Below are positions 27,947 to 36,925 of a stretch of DNA of 64,000 nt, in pieces. The stretch is taken from positions 26,503 through 90,502 of the forward strand of contig QHUJ01000120.1 in NCBI GenBank assembly GCA_003221895.1, given 5' to 3'. Below the pieces are notes generated by a model. The model did no database searches and was not told the origin of the DNA. It saw nothing but the letters and a program-made list of their open reading frames with translations. The position numbers were made by a program, and so were the translations under genes. Position 1 is the first letter of the stretch. Every line of letters begins with the position of its first letter. This DNA is from Gemmatimonadota bacterium (GTDB taxonomy: Bacteria; Gemmatimonadota; Gemmatimonadetes; Gemmatimonadales; GWC2-71-9).

Positions 27947-28711
27947 TTAGGTCCCGTCGCCTCTCGTGTCAATTGAACCTTGATAGGCGTCGCGGATTCT
28001 CACCGGCAACGTGCGCGAGCGTATGCGGATGTTGAGCATCTCGACGAAGACCGAGAATCCCATCGCGAAGTAAATGTACCCCTTCGCAATGTGCTGTCCC
28101 AATCCATCGGCGATCAGCGAGACGCCGATGAGCAGTAAGAAGCTCAGCGCCAGCATCTTGATGGTAGGATGCCGGTGCACGAAATCACTGATCGGCGCGG
28201 CCGCGAACATCATGACCCCGACGGCGAGGACCACCGCGGTAATCATTACCGCCAGATGGCGCGCCATTCCCACCGCGGTGATTACCGAGTCGAGCGAGAA
28301 GACGATGTCGAGCAGCATGATCTGCCCGACCACTCCCGCCAGCGTCGCCCGCACTTTCTTGCCGGACCGATCCTCCTCGCCTTCGAGCCCGTCGTGGATC
28401 TCGCGTGTGCTTTTGGCGAGCAGAAACAGACCACCCGCGATCAGGATCAAGTCCCGCCCGGAGATCGGGCGCCCCAGCACCTGAAACAGCGGCGCGGTCA
28501 GCCGGATGATCCAGGCCAGCACGGCGAGCAGTGCGATGCGCGTCCCCATCGCGCCCACGAGTCCGATCCGGCGGGCCCTGCCTTGCTGCGCTTTCGGGAG
28601 CTTTCCCGCGAGGATCGAGATGAAAATGATGTTGTCGATGCCGAGCACGATCTCGAGCAGCGTCAACGTGAGCAAACCGACCCAGGCCTCGGGTTGCGTA
28701 AGCCAGCTCAT
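27947..28711 (-). CDS. TerC-family integral membrane protein
   Basis: The 254-residue protein matches the TerC family, implicated in metal (manganese) efflux or metal loading of exported proteins and originally linked to tellurite resistance. Two acidic membrane motifs are diagnostic: TLLEIVLGIDNIIFISILAG near residues 17-36 and MLLDIVFSLDSVITAVGMA near 130-150. There are about seven hydrophobic helices, and a charged cytoplasmic loop near residues 100-120. No riboswitch is evident upstream, because the gene starts 7 bp after the preceding gene's stop. The substrate is not assignable. Confidence 0.9.
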   Translation of the reverse strand: MSWLTQPEAWVGLLTLTLLEIVLGIDNIIFISILAGKLPKAQQGRARRIGLVGAMGTRIALLAVLAWIIRLTAPLFQVLGRPISGRDLILIAGGLFLLAKSTREIHDGLEGEEDRSGKKVRATLAGVVGQIMLLDIVFSLDSVITAVGMARHLAVMITAVVLAVGVMMFAAAPISDFVHRHPTIKMLALSFLLLIGVSLIADGLGQHIAKGYIYFAMGFSVFVEMLNIRIRSRTLPVRIRDAYQGSIDTRGDGT

Positions 28712-28718
28712 GGCCGTC

Positions 28719-29516
28719 CTAAAATGGGAGAGTGATCGACACTTGCGCGCGCCCCCACCCGACCATGCTGTGCATTTCGGCCGGCCGGCCGGCGGCTGCC
28801 GCCAGGCGGGCGGAAATCAAGGCGTCGACCGCGCTCAACACGTGATTGGCGAGAAGCAGCCCGATCTGGTTCTGTGCGCTGCGATACGCGTTGTCGCTCC
28901 GGCGAATCGCGGCGCGATACTCCTCGTGCTCGAGGGAATGATCGCGCCAGCTCCACTGGTATCCGGGGCCAATGGCGTGATTCCAGTAGAAGGTCAGCGC
29001 GTTGATGTATGGCTGGGACATCGGGTCGGGCTGGACATTGGGGTCCGGCCAGAAGGTGCGGCGCGCGAGCAGCCATACAGAGCCGTTGTACGTCCCCGGA
29101 TCCAGCTCGGGAGCGAACGCCGGTCCGGGATCGCCGTCGTAGAAGCCGCTCTCCGGGAATCGCTCCATCTGCTCGTAATACTCGAACACCGTGTCTTTCT
29201 TCTCCGGCAGGTACGGCGCGCGTGCGACGTTGAAGGCGAGCGCCTGGAACCGCGTGGCCTGTTGCGTCGCCTCGTGGTCGAGCTGCACGAAGCTCGCCAG
29301 AAGATAGATCTCAGCCGCGAGATACACCGCGCCGCGATCCTGATGCGCCATCAGTTGTCCCGTCCCGGGAACGAGCAGCGAAGCGAGCGGGCGGACCCAC
29401 AGACTGGCCGGCTGGACGCTGTCCGGCACGACGGAGCTGCTGTCCCGGCGCTGCGCCGCCAGTTGAACCGCAGTCAGCAGCGCGGCGCATGCTGCGCGTG
29501 CCGCGCGGCCCTTCAT
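28719..29516 (-). CDS. Conserved hypothetical exported/membrane protein paired with PorV-family gene
   Basis: No confident family. The 265-residue product has an N-terminal export-type segment (RAACAALLTAVQLAAQRR). Next comes ASLLVPGTGQLMAHQDRGAVYLAAEIYLL, which resembles the glycine-rich opening of DUF5683-type membrane proteins. A central hydrophilic part is rich in aromatic residues (FYDGDPG, WSWRDHSLEHEEYRA), and a helical C-terminus contains NQIGLLLANHVLSAVDALIS. ATG at 29516 shares a base with the upstream porV-like stop (TAATG). The close pairing suggests an outer-envelope function with that gene. Confidence 0.7.
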   Translation of the reverse strand: MKGRAARAACAALLTAVQLAAQRRDSSSVVPDSVQPASLWVRPLASLLVPGTGQLMAHQDRGAVYLAAEIYLLASFVQLDHEATQQATRFQALAFNVARAPYLPEKKDTVFEYYEQMERFPESGFYDGDPGPAFAPELDPGTYNGSVWLLARRTFWPDPNVQPDPMSQPYINALTFYWNHAIGPGYQWSWRDHSLEHEEYRAAIRRSDNAYRSAQNQIGLLLANHVLSAVDALISARLAAAAGRPAEMHSMVGWGRAQVSITLPF

Positions 29517-30541
29517 TAAAATGTCACTCGAAATGAAAAGAACGTCGGGCTGTCGGCCTGCAGCTCCGATCCTGTGAGGAAGGCGCGCGCCAGATCCACG
29601 CCGATCGAGCCGCTCTCGATGCCGAGCCCGACGCTGGGTCCGCTGAGCCCATCCTGCACGAAGGCATAGCCCGCCCGGACGCGCACCAGCTTCTGGTACC
29701 CAACGTCGAATCCCACTCGCGTCTCCGATTGCCCGCCCTGTCCCCACGGGCTGTCGACGTCGGCAGCGAGCTTCAAATCGAACGTTTGATCGAGGGTGGC
29801 ACCTTCGGCCGGACGGAAGTGAACCTCATACAGCGCTCCGATCGCGAGGCGGGTGGGAAGTGGATCGGCCTGCGCCTGGTTTTGTACCTGCAGTCGGAAG
29901 CCCACGTTGCGCAGCGCCACGCCGATGCGTAGCGGACCGCCCGGCCCGACACGAAACTGGCCGCCCAGATCGATCGCGTGCGTGGTACCCGCACCGGCGG
30001 GGAGATTGCTGCAATCACCGCTGCAGTCGACGCGGAACTGCACGAGCTTGTAGCTCACGCCGAAGACAACGGAGCCGGCCAAGTTCGTCGCGTAGGACGC
30101 CATGAATTCAAAGTTGCGTGCAGCGAGGCGCGCGATGGTATTGCCGTCGATGTCGGTGCGAGGCAAGTCGCCGTAGTCAACGAGATACACCGCCCCGCCC
30201 AGTACCCCGATGCCGCGCGACGGAAAGTAGGCGCCGAGCACGCTGCTCTTCCCCGCTACGAGGGTGGCGGTATGCAGGGCGAACTCGTCGTCCGATAGTG
30301 TCGCGAGACCGGCGGGGTTCCAGAAAGCCACCTCACCGTGTCCCGACGCCGCAGTCGCGGTTTGCCCCATGCCGACCGCCTGCGCGCCGACTGGAAAGGC
30401 GAGGAACAGCGCGCCCGCGTTCAGCGGCTGTTCTTGCGCGGGCAGGCGGGCCGGCTGGCTGGCGGTCAGTAAGACAAGAAGGGCGAGCCCTCGCCCGCCC
30501 GCACGCCTGCCCGCCCGTCCGTCAGAAGGCTTTCGCCTCAT
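29516..30541 (-). CDS. PorV/PorQ-family outer-membrane protein
   Basis: The 341-residue protein has a signal peptide after an arginine-rich start ([18 protein letters not shown]). The family opening follows: [19 protein letters not shown] then [14 protein letters not shown], as in PorV and FadL-like barrels. Alternating amphipathic strands continue to the C-terminal FFSFRVTF, which ends in an aromatic residue as outer-membrane barrels do. PorV acts in type IX secretion in Bacteroidota, but no other T9SS gene is visible here, so only the fold is called. It overlaps trm112 by 20 bp. Confidence 0.83.
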   Translation of the reverse strand: MRRKPSDGRAGRRAGGRGLALLVLLTASQPARLPAQEQPLNAGALFLAFPVGAQAVGMGQTATAASGHGEVAFWNPAGLATLSDDEFALHTATLVAGKSSVLGAYFPSRGIGVLGGAVYLVDYGDLPRTDIDGNTIARLAARNFEFMASYATNLAGSVVFGVSYKLVQFRVDCSGDCSNLPAGAGTTHAIDLGGQFRVGPGGPLRIGVALRNVGFRLQVQNQAQADPLPTRLAIGALYEVHFRPAEGATLDQTFDLKLAADVDSPWGQGGQSETRVGFDVGYQKLVRVRAGYAFVQDGLSGPSVGLGIESGSIGVDLARAFLTGSELQADSPTFFSFRVTF

Positions 30542-30692
30542 CGATCAGCATGATGGGGATGTCGTCCTCGACCGCGTACATCAGCCGGCAGTTATGACAG
30601 ACGAGTAACTCGGCCGGTGCGGTGCGGTGCTCGAGCGGCCCCTTGCACTTGGGGCAGACGAGAATTTCGAGCAGGTCCGGTGCCAGGCTCAT
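30522..30692 (-). CDS. Trm112-family zinc-binding protein
   Basis: A 56-residue protein with the Trm112/YcaR pattern: [17 protein letters not shown] near the start, [21 protein letters not shown] at the end. The two CXXC pairs bind zinc. Eukaryotic Trm112 activates methyltransferases; bacterial members often sit beside unrelated housekeeping genes and their role is unclear. ATG at 30692 overlaps the era stop by 4 bp. A longer frame to 30740 exists but lies within era. Confidence 0.88.
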   Translation of the reverse strand: MSLAPDLLEILVCPKCKGPLEHRTAPAELLVCHNCRLMYAVEDDIPIMLIDEAKAF

Positions 30693-31528
30693 GACGTGGC
30701 GTACCCCAACCGTTTGAGGGAAGGTTCGTCGCGCCGCCATTTGGGAAGCACTTTCACATGCAGATCCAGAAACACGCGCTGCCCCAGCAGCGCCTCGATC
30801 TTGGCGCGCGCCGCTGCGCCGAGCGCCTTGATGGTGCGACCGCCCTCGCCAATGACGATGCCTTTTTGACTGTCGCGCTCGACGTACAATACGGCCCGAA
30901 TATATACCGGCTCGGCACCCTCCCGAAACTCGTCGATTTCACACGCCACACTATAAGGCAGCTCTTCATGAAGCTGTTCGAACGCCGCTTCACGGACGAA
31001 TTCGGCGGCAAAGAACCGCATCGGCTGCGTGGCGAGCTCATCGGGATCGTAATGGAACGGGCCTTCCGGGAGCCTGTCGCGCAACGCCGCGAGCATCGTG
31101 TCGAGCCCCGCTCCCGTCGTCCCAGAGACCGCCAGCGTTTCCGGATGCGCCGGTGCGAGGTCCGCCTTGGTGTACACCATCACAACCGGTGCACGCGGCG
31201 CCCGCGCGAGCCCCGCCAGGCTCGCGAGTGGTGGCGCAGGGTATTCGCTGAGCGGATGGAGGTAGGCGATCACTTCGGCATCGTCGATCGCGCGCAGCGC
31301 GGCAGCCCGCATTGCCTCGTGGAGCTTGTATTCGGGCTCCAACAGGCCGGGCGAGTCGGTGAAGATGTACTGCGTGTCGTCTTTGGTGAGCAGGCCGACG
31401 ACGGGCAGCCGCGTCGACTGCGGTTTGGGAGACACGATCGCGAGGTGCTCGCCGACGAGCGCATTGAGCAAGGTGGACTTGCCGACGTTGGGCCGGCCGG
31501 CGAGCACCACGGTCCCGCAGCGCGTCAT
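30689..31528 (-). CDS. era: GTPase Era (16S rRNA processing), variant G motifs
   Basis: Era binds the 16S rRNA 3' end through a KH domain and aids 30S assembly. In the 279-residue protein, G1 is GRPNVGKST (residues 12-20), the switch I threonine region is [12 protein letters not shown], and G3 is DSPGL instead of the usual DTPG. G4 is YTKAD rather than NKXD. The C-terminal KH domain is recognisable ([20 protein letters not shown], then [14 protein letters not shown]). It is about 20 residues shorter than E. coli Era. Its start overlaps the GATase gene stop by 4 bp. The KH domain makes Era the best call despite the altered G motifs. Confidence 0.9.
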   Translation of the reverse strand: MTRCGTVVLAGRPNVGKSTLLNALVGEHLAIVSPKPQSTRLPVVGLLTKDDTQYIFTDSPGLLEPEYKLHEAMRAAALRAIDDAEVIAYLHPLSEYPAPPLASLAGLARAPRAPVVMVYTKADLAPAHPETLAVSGTTGAGLDTMLAALRDRLPEGPFHYDPDELATQPMRFFAAEFVREAAFEQLHEELPYSVACEIDEFREGAEPVYIRAVLYVERDSQKGIVIGEGGRTIKALGAAARAKIEALLGQRVFLDLHVKVLPKWRRDEPSLKRLGYATS

Positions 31529-32259
31529 GCGCGCCGGGCCGCTTCGATGAACGCCGCGAACAGCCGCGCCATGCGCGGATCGACATCGACCAGGTCTTCG
31601 GGGTGCCACTGCACGCCGATCAGAAACTGCCCGTTGGCAGCCTCCACGCCCTCGATGAGACCGTCGGGTGAGGTAGCGACCGGAACGAGTCCCGGGGCGA
31701 GGCGTGCGATACCCTGGTGATGCATGCTGTTCACGGCGAGCGATTCGGTGGCAAGCAGGCGCTGCAGGCGCGATCCCGGCGCGAGGTGCACTTCGTGCGC
31801 CAGCTCGTCGCGTCGTCGGCCGCCCACCGGAAAATGATCGTGCTTGATCGCCTCGGGATGTTGCGCCGTGACATCCTGATACAGTGAGCCACCCACGGCC
31901 ACATTGATGAGCTGCGCGCCGCGACACACCGCGAGCACGGGCTTGCGATCGGCCAGCGCCCAGCGCGAGAGAAGGAGCTCGGTCCAGTCCCGCGCCGCGT
32001 CGGTTCGGCCGCACAGTGTCGTGCGTGGCTCACCATACGCCGCCGGATCGACATCCACGCCGCCCGGCAGGAAGAGGCCGTCGAGTCGCTCGTAGATGCG
32101 GCGCAGCGCCGCTTCGTTGCCTTCGAGCAGCGGAATGACCCACGGGATGGCGCCCGCCGACGTGAGGACCTGGACGTAGCGCTGGCTCATGATCCAGCAG
32201 CGCGGCAGCTGGTCGGGGATTGCTTCCAGCGTCTGAGTCGTGATACCGATGACCGGCAA
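31525..32259 (-). CDS. Class I glutamine-amidotransferase-like hydrolase (PuuD / peptidase C26 type)
   Basis: The 244-residue protein has a complete Cys-His-Glu set: the nucleophile in PVLAVCRGAQLINVAVGGSL and the His/Glu pair in FLIGVQWHPEDLVD. This is the pattern of gamma-glutamyl-GABA hydrolases, which cleave gamma-glutamyl amides. The start is a TTG at 32259, directly after the TAA of the carboxylate-amine ligase. The context of five amide-forming enzymes upstream suggests it removes or recycles a gamma-glutamyl group on their product. That is an inference. Confidence 0.88.
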   Translation of the reverse strand: MPVIGITTQTLEAIPDQLPRCWIMSQRYVQVLTSAGAIPWVIPLLEGNEAALRRIYERLDGLFLPGGVDVDPAAYGEPRTTLCGRTDAARDWTELLLSRWALADRKPVLAVCRGAQLINVAVGGSLYQDVTAQHPEAIKHDHFPVGGRRRDELAHEVHLAPGSRLQRLLATESLAVNSMHHQGIARLAPGLVPVATSPDGLIEGVEAANGQFLIGVQWHPEDLVDVDPRMARLFAAFIEAARRA

Positions 32260-33363
32260 TTACAGTCCTTCCGCCGTCTCGGCGATCACGTGATCGACGA
32301 CGGCCTTGAAATCGTTTGTCCGACTGAATGTGGCGAGCTGACGATCCGCGCTCGAGCCCTCGTCGAGAATCCGGAAAGCGTACTCGACCTCTTTGCGGCT
32401 GCCTAACTCGTCCAACACGTCATCGATGAACCATACCAGCAGCTCCCGCACCAGCTCGCGCGCCGGGAGCTCGACGCCCTTGCCGAAGTCCACGAGCCGC
32501 CCGTCGAATCCGTACCGAACGGCCCGCCACTTGTTCTCCTCGATGAGATCGGAGGGATATACCCGAAACGTCATGTTGTCCCGCCGCAAACGCCAGATCT
32601 TCGCCACGATCGCCTGGATGATCGCCGCGATGCACACCGCCTCGTCCACGCGCGTACACACGTCACACACCCGGAACTCGAGGGTCGGATAGTTCCAGTT
32701 GGGCCGCACGTCCCACCAGATCTTGGACCCGTTGGGGATGCAGCCGGTGGTGGTGAGCACGTCCACGAGCTCGGTGTACTCGCTCCACCCCCGCAGGGGG
32801 CGCGGGACACCCGTGCGCGGAAAGCCGCGCCACACGATGCTGCGATACGATTTCAGTCCCGTCTTGCGCCCCAACCAGAACGGCGAGCTGGTGGAGAGGC
32901 ACATGAGGTGGGGGAGGAAGTAGCGCGACACGTTGAGCGCGTCGATCAGGAATTCGCGATCCTCGATGCCGACGTGGACGTGCGTACCGAAGATCAGCAG
33001 GCGCTGCGCCAGCTCCCCCATGTCCTCGCGCACGCCGAGGTAGCGCTCGAGCGGCGTGATCTGCTGGTCGATCCAGGAGGAGAAGGGATGCGTGCCAGCC
33101 GCGGCGATGCGGAGCCCGTTCCTGCCGACCAGCTCCAGGATGTCGCGACGCAGCCGCACGAGCTCCGCGCGCGCCTCGGCCGGCGTCTTACAGACCTTCG
33201 TGCCGACTTCGACGATGGATTGATGGAGCTCGGGCTTGACCTGTGTCAGCACCAGGTGATCGCCGCTCAGGAGCTCCGTGATGTACGATTTCAGCTCGCG
33301 GGTCTTGGGATCGATGATCTGATACTCCTCCTCGATTCCCAGCGTGAGCGACGGGGGCTTCAT
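32260..33363 (-). CDS. GCS2-type carboxylate-amine ligase (YbdK family)
   Basis: The 367-residue protein belongs to the glutamate-cysteine-ligase-2 fold. Its start is TLGIEEEYQIIDPKTRELKS, where the acidic residues bind metal. It also shows GTHPFSSWIDQQITP, LIFGTHVHVGIEDREFLIDA, NGSKIWWDVRPNWNYPTLEFR and CDVCTRVDEAVCIAA. Family members ligate an amine to the gamma-carboxylate of glutamate or a similar acid using ATP. Length equals E. coli YbdK (372). The substrate is unknown. The start is ATG at 33363, overlapping the upstream ATP-grasp gene by 4 bp; the frame extends further upstream inside that gene but without family similarity. Confidence 0.9.
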   Translation of the reverse strand: MKPPSLTLGIEEEYQIIDPKTRELKSYITELLSGDHLVLTQVKPELHQSIVEVGTKVCKTPAEARAELVRLRRDILELVGRNGLRIAAAGTHPFSSWIDQQITPLERYLGVREDMGELAQRLLIFGTHVHVGIEDREFLIDALNVSRYFLPHLMCLSTSSPFWLGRKTGLKSYRSIVWRGFPRTGVPRPLRGWSEYTELVDVLTTTGCIPNGSKIWWDVRPNWNYPTLEFRVCDVCTRVDEAVCIAAIIQAIVAKIWRLRRDNMTFRVYPSDLIEENKWRAVRYGFDGRLVDFGKGVELPARELVRELLVWFIDDVLDELGSRKEVEYAFRILDEGSSADRQLATFSRTNDFKAVVDHVIAETAEGL

Positions 33364-34721
33364 CGCGGCTCCAGGAGGAAGGTCGGTGCCTGCGAGCCAC
33401 CACCGGCGGTGACGTTGACGAGTGCAGCGGACGAGAGGCGCGAGAGGCAGCCGTCCACATACGCGCCATGGTACGCGAATGGATTGACGTCCAGAATGCG
33501 GTCGGCCAGAACCACGTGGCCGTCCACGAAACTCGGAAACGGCTCGCTCGGGATCGGCACGCGCTCCTGCACGACGAAGGGCTCGGCCAGTGCGGTTTGG
33601 AGCGCCCGTTCCCACGTGGCCGCGTCGACCTCCCAGCCGAGGACGATCCCCTTCCCTCCGTACTCGTCGTTGGGCTTGAGCACGAGACGCTCGCGCTCGG
33701 CGACGACGAAGGGCATGAGGTCGATTGTGCGGCCGCGGTAGCGCGTGCTGCGTTCGGCCACCAGGCGCGTCCAGGGCACGTGTCCGTCGATGGCCCGGCG
33801 CTCGTCGTCCGGAAAGAGTTCGGCGTTGCGCTCGTCACTCAGCACGGCCAGGCTCGCTTTCTTGTGCAGCAGCTTACAGCGGAATGGATTCACCATGCAT
33901 ACGGCGCCAGATTCGACGGCACGGATCACGGCGTGCTCGCGGCCGCAGCGCTCCACGAGCTCGCTGATGAGCACGCGTTTGTAGATCAGATCTACCGGAG
34001 CCCCGGCGGCGATGAGACGCCCACGCGCGAGCTCCGTGTCACGCGGGTCGACGATCACCGCTTCGAGTCCGCGCGCGCGGAAATAATCGACCCAGAGCAC
34101 GAACTCATTGTGTGTCGGCACTTCGCGCCAATCGAGAATCGCAATCCGCGGGGCGGAGCGCTTTCCGCCGCCCCACTGCTCATATGACGCCAGCAGCGCG
34201 TGCAGTACGCCGTGCCGCGCGGGCAGTGGCCGCACATCGTAGCGGCGCAGCAACGGTCGCATCGCGGGCAGCGCAAGAAACGTCTCCGCCAGCGCATCGC
34301 CGTACGCCGCGCCGGCGGGAGTCTCGGCGTTGTACTCGGTGAGGTGAAACACTCCCTGATCGGGGAGAAAGAAGGTATCGATGCGTGACGTGGGGCTGGG
34401 ATCGGCGAAGCCTGGGTCCTGTTCCATCAGGGCTTCCTCCCAGTCCGCGAGCCCGAACTGGCGCCGCAATGCGGCATTCTCGAGCGCGGCCCGGTACACG
34501 CGGTCGAACGCCCGCAGCAAGATCGCGCAGCCGTCACGCAGGAGGCGGTACTGCTCGGGGGTCAGGAATCGTGGACGCAGGACGGTACAGAGGGGCCGAT
34601 CGCCGAAATACAAGCCGCGGCGACGTAGCTCGCCATCCAGTATCGCCTGGGATTCACCCGCCACCTCATCGCTCAACGACTCGTGATAGTGCCCGATCGC
34701 CTGCTCCAGCACCGACCTCAT
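33360..34721 (-). CDS. Circularly permuted ATP-grasp protein
   Basis: A 453-residue probable amide ligase. The C-terminal third holds the ATP-grasp nucleotide region ([20 protein letters not shown] near residues 360-380, [19 protein letters not shown]). The acidic metal-binding segment [19 protein letters not shown] lies near residue 135, the permuted order seen in glutathionylspermidine-synthase-like and COG2308-like proteins. A middle Rossmann-like block ([20 protein letters not shown]) precedes it. ATG at 34721 overlaps the upstream ATP-grasp stop by 4 bp. The substrate cannot be read; context points to stepwise assembly of a small amide or peptide. Confidence 0.85.
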   Translation of the reverse strand: MRSVLEQAIGHYHESLSDEVAGESQAILDGELRRRGLYFGDRPLCTVLRPRFLTPEQYRLLRDGCAILLRAFDRVYRAALENAALRRQFGLADWEEALMEQDPGFADPSPTSRIDTFFLPDQGVFHLTEYNAETPAGAAYGDALAETFLALPAMRPLLRRYDVRPLPARHGVLHALLASYEQWGGGKRSAPRIAILDWREVPTHNEFVLWVDYFRARGLEAVIVDPRDTELARGRLIAAGAPVDLIYKRVLISELVERCGREHAVIRAVESGAVCMVNPFRCKLLHKKASLAVLSDERNAELFPDDERRAIDGHVPWTRLVAERSTRYRGRTIDLMPFVVAERERLVLKPNDEYGGKGIVLGWEVDAATWERALQTALAEPFVVQERVPIPSEPFPSFVDGHVVLADRILDVNPFAYHGAYVDGCLSRLSSAALVNVTAGGGSQAPTFLLEPR

Positions 34722-35668
34722 GCCGAAGAGGCCCGGCTCCGGGTGCGACCCTTGAAGAGAGTCTCCCAGTGGAACTTGCGCGGCGTCGTCTTGCGCTTGG
34801 CCAGGCCAATCACCAGGTCGGCCATGTGCTGTACCACCCACGCGAAGTATTCAGGGGTGAGCGAGTTGATGTCGAAGTCCGGCGCCGGATTCATGAAATC
34901 GATCGCATAGGGGACACCGTCTCTGACCGCCCACTCGATCGAGTTCATGTCATAGCCGAGCGCGGTCACGAGGGTGCGCGAGTCGGTGATGATCCGCTCG
35001 CGGAGCTCGGGCGACAGGTACTCGGGATCCACGATGTAGCTGCGCGCCTTCGGGTCGTAATGGATCGGAAGGATGTCCCGCTGCCCGAGACAAATGCAGC
35101 GGACGAACTGCTGCCAGTCGATGAATTCCTGGACGATCATCGTCCGCAGTCCGGAGCCGTCGTAATGGGCGAGCAGCTCTTCTCGCGTGCGGCAGATGTA
35201 CACGTCCTTCCATCCGCCGCCGTGCGCATCCTTGAGAATGCAGGGCAAGCCAACGTGCTTCACCACGGCATCCCAATCGAGCGGAAACACCAGGTTGCGC
35301 AGGCTCTCCTGATGGCTGATCGCGGGGATGTAACCCTTGTTCGGCAGCAACAGGGTCCTCGGACTCGCGATGCCAAGCTTGGTGGCGAGGGCGGCGCCGA
35401 AGAACTTGTCGTCCGCGGTCCACATGAACGGGTTGTTCACGACCGTGACCCCCTGGAGCGCGGCGTACTTGAGATACGACCGGTAGAACGGCACTTCGTG
35501 AGAGATCCGGTCGACCAGGACGGCGTAGTCTCTCGGCGTGTCCATCGCCGTCGGTCCAAGCTTGGCGAACTCCGCCACCACCCCCTCGTCGCGGCGGTTC
35601 ACTTCCTCGATGAACTTCGGCGGGAATGACCATTCCCGGCCGACGATCAGCCCCACTTTGGCAGTCAT
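34718..35668 (-). CDS. ATP-grasp domain protein
   Basis: A 316-residue protein with an ATP-grasp fold: an N-terminal Rossmann-like part (VGLIVGREWSFPPKFIEEVN), a central nucleotide-binding segment (GLPCILKDAHGGGWKDVYIC) and a C-terminal metal site in YAIDFMNPAPDFDINSLTPE. The last contains the D/N residues expected for Mg coordination. ATG at 35668 is preceded by a strong ribosome site (GAGGAG, 5 nt away), which decides the start over the open upstream frame. It is less similar to the two ATP-grasp genes upstream than they are to each other. The product is unknown. Confidence 0.85.
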   Translation of the reverse strand: MTAKVGLIVGREWSFPPKFIEEVNRRDEGVVAEFAKLGPTAMDTPRDYAVLVDRISHEVPFYRSYLKYAALQGVTVVNNPFMWTADDKFFGAALATKLGIASPRTLLLPNKGYIPAISHQESLRNLVFPLDWDAVVKHVGLPCILKDAHGGGWKDVYICRTREELLAHYDGSGLRTMIVQEFIDWQQFVRCICLGQRDILPIHYDPKARSYIVDPEYLSPELRERIITDSRTLVTALGYDMNSIEWAVRDGVPYAIDFMNPAPDFDINSLTPEYFAWVVQHMADLVIGLAKRKTTPRKFHWETLFKGRTRSRASSA

Positions 35669-35687
35669 CGCGCGCTCCTCGTTGTCC

Positions 35688-36905
35688 TCAACCGGCGTAC
35701 AGCTGTAGATCGGTACCGACCGCGTCCGCGATATCCAGCGTTGTCTGCAGGTCGGGATGGCGCACGACCACAAAGCCATCCGACACGAGCGTCAACAACC
35801 AGTTCCGCCGCAGCGCGCCGACGGGAAGCAGCTCGACCGCGGCGATGTGCGGGCCATAGCGCCCGTACAACCGGTCGAGCCCGTCGATCTGCCGGATGTG
35901 ACCCGCACCCCGGGCACGCTTAAAGACGATCGCGGCGTTGTAGCGGCGTTCCAACTGCGCGCTGAAGCGTTTGTGCAAGACGGCTTCGGCCCATCCCGTG
36001 TAGAGGTCGATGTCGGACGCGTAGTTCATGCAATCCACGGTTCTCGCGCCGGGCGGCCGGGCCGCGATTTCGCCGAATATGGTTTCGCCGTTCTCCTTGC
36101 GATACCACTCCATGTGCGTGAATCCCGTCTGAAAGCCGAGTGCCTTCAGCACGGCGCGTCCCATCTCCCTGCCGCCTTGCAAATGATCAGCTTCAACGTC
36201 GCGCAATGCGATGGTCTGGGGACTAATCCACTCTTCCTGGCGGGCGATCAGGGGGCGAGGCCGATACAGGCACATGTTCCAGAACGCGATTTTGCCGTCG
36301 ATGCAGATCGTGTCGAACGTGTACTCCACCGCCTCGATGAATTCCTCGACATTGACGTCCCGGGCCTGCCCGAGACGAGCGAGCACGGCATCGAGCTCGA
36401 GCCGGGAGTTGACGCAGAACGTATCAGCCGAGCCGGCCCCGGCGATCGGCTTCACGACGACGGGGAAACCGATCTGCTCCGCCGCGCGCTGGCACTCGGC
36501 CGGGTTCGTCGCGCGCCGGTGTCTGGGCGTACGAATGCCTGCTTTCGCAACCGCCTGCTTCATCGCGTCTTTGTCGCGGAACATGGTCGCCTGCGCGACG
36601 TCTTGCCCCTTCACGCCCAATTTTTCCCGCAGCTGCGCCGCCAGGATCACGCCCGGTTCCCACAGGCACTCGACCTGTTCGATGGGCTGAGCCGCTTTCC
36701 AGCCAGCGACCTGCTTTACGACCGCCGCCTCATCGAGCAGCGAAGACACCTGCAGATAGCCCGCGAGGTGCGGGCGCACGAGCTCAGGCAGGTCATGCTC
36801 CGCTTGATCGCCGATGCCAAAGACCCGGGCGCCCTGCACCGCCAATCCGCGGGTGAAGTAATTGATTTCCGTGGGGTATCCGGGTGAGATCACGAGCACG
36901 TTCAT
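35688..36905 (-). CDS. ATP-grasp domain protein (paralogue A)
   Basis: A 405-residue carboxylate-amine/thiol-ligase-type ATP-grasp protein. It begins MNVLVISPGYPTEINYFTRG, keeps the nucleotide site IGFPVVVKPIAGAGSADTFC, and ends the domain with ETIFGEIAARPPGART, where Glu and Arg are typical Mg/ATP contacts. Two starts are possible: ATG at 36929, overlapping the upstream stop by 4 bp, or ATG at 36905 after AAAAGGG. The second matches the domain's natural N-terminus and is used here. It shares many blocks with the next gene upstream, including TGFTHMEW and EIAARPPGA, so the two are paralogues. Confidence 0.87.
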   Translation of the reverse strand: MNVLVISPGYPTEINYFTRGLAVQGARVFGIGDQAEHDLPELVRPHLAGYLQVSSLLDEAAVVKQVAGWKAAQPIEQVECLWEPGVILAAQLREKLGVKGQDVAQATMFRDKDAMKQAVAKAGIRTPRHRRATNPAECQRAAEQIGFPVVVKPIAGAGSADTFCVNSRLELDAVLARLGQARDVNVEEFIEAVEYTFDTICIDGKIAFWNMCLYRPRPLIARQEEWISPQTIALRDVEADHLQGGREMGRAVLKALGFQTGFTHMEWYRKENGETIFGEIAARPPGARTVDCMNYASDIDLYTGWAEAVLHKRFSAQLERRYNAAIVFKRARGAGHIRQIDGLDRLYGRYGPHIAAVELLPVGALRRNWLLTLVSDGFVVVRHPDLQTTLDIADAVGTDLQLYAG

Positions 36906-36925
36906 GGCGGCGCCCTTTTCTCTTT

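Noticed and set aside
27939..27952. ACCTAA/TTAGGT mini-palindrome after terC
   Set aside because: The loop is only two bases and there is no U-tract; too weak for a terminator.
31525..32259. GATase-fold gene as a guaA/carA-type amidotransferase
   Set aside because: No synthetase partner domain, and the sequence pattern is that of C26 gamma-glutamyl hydrolases.
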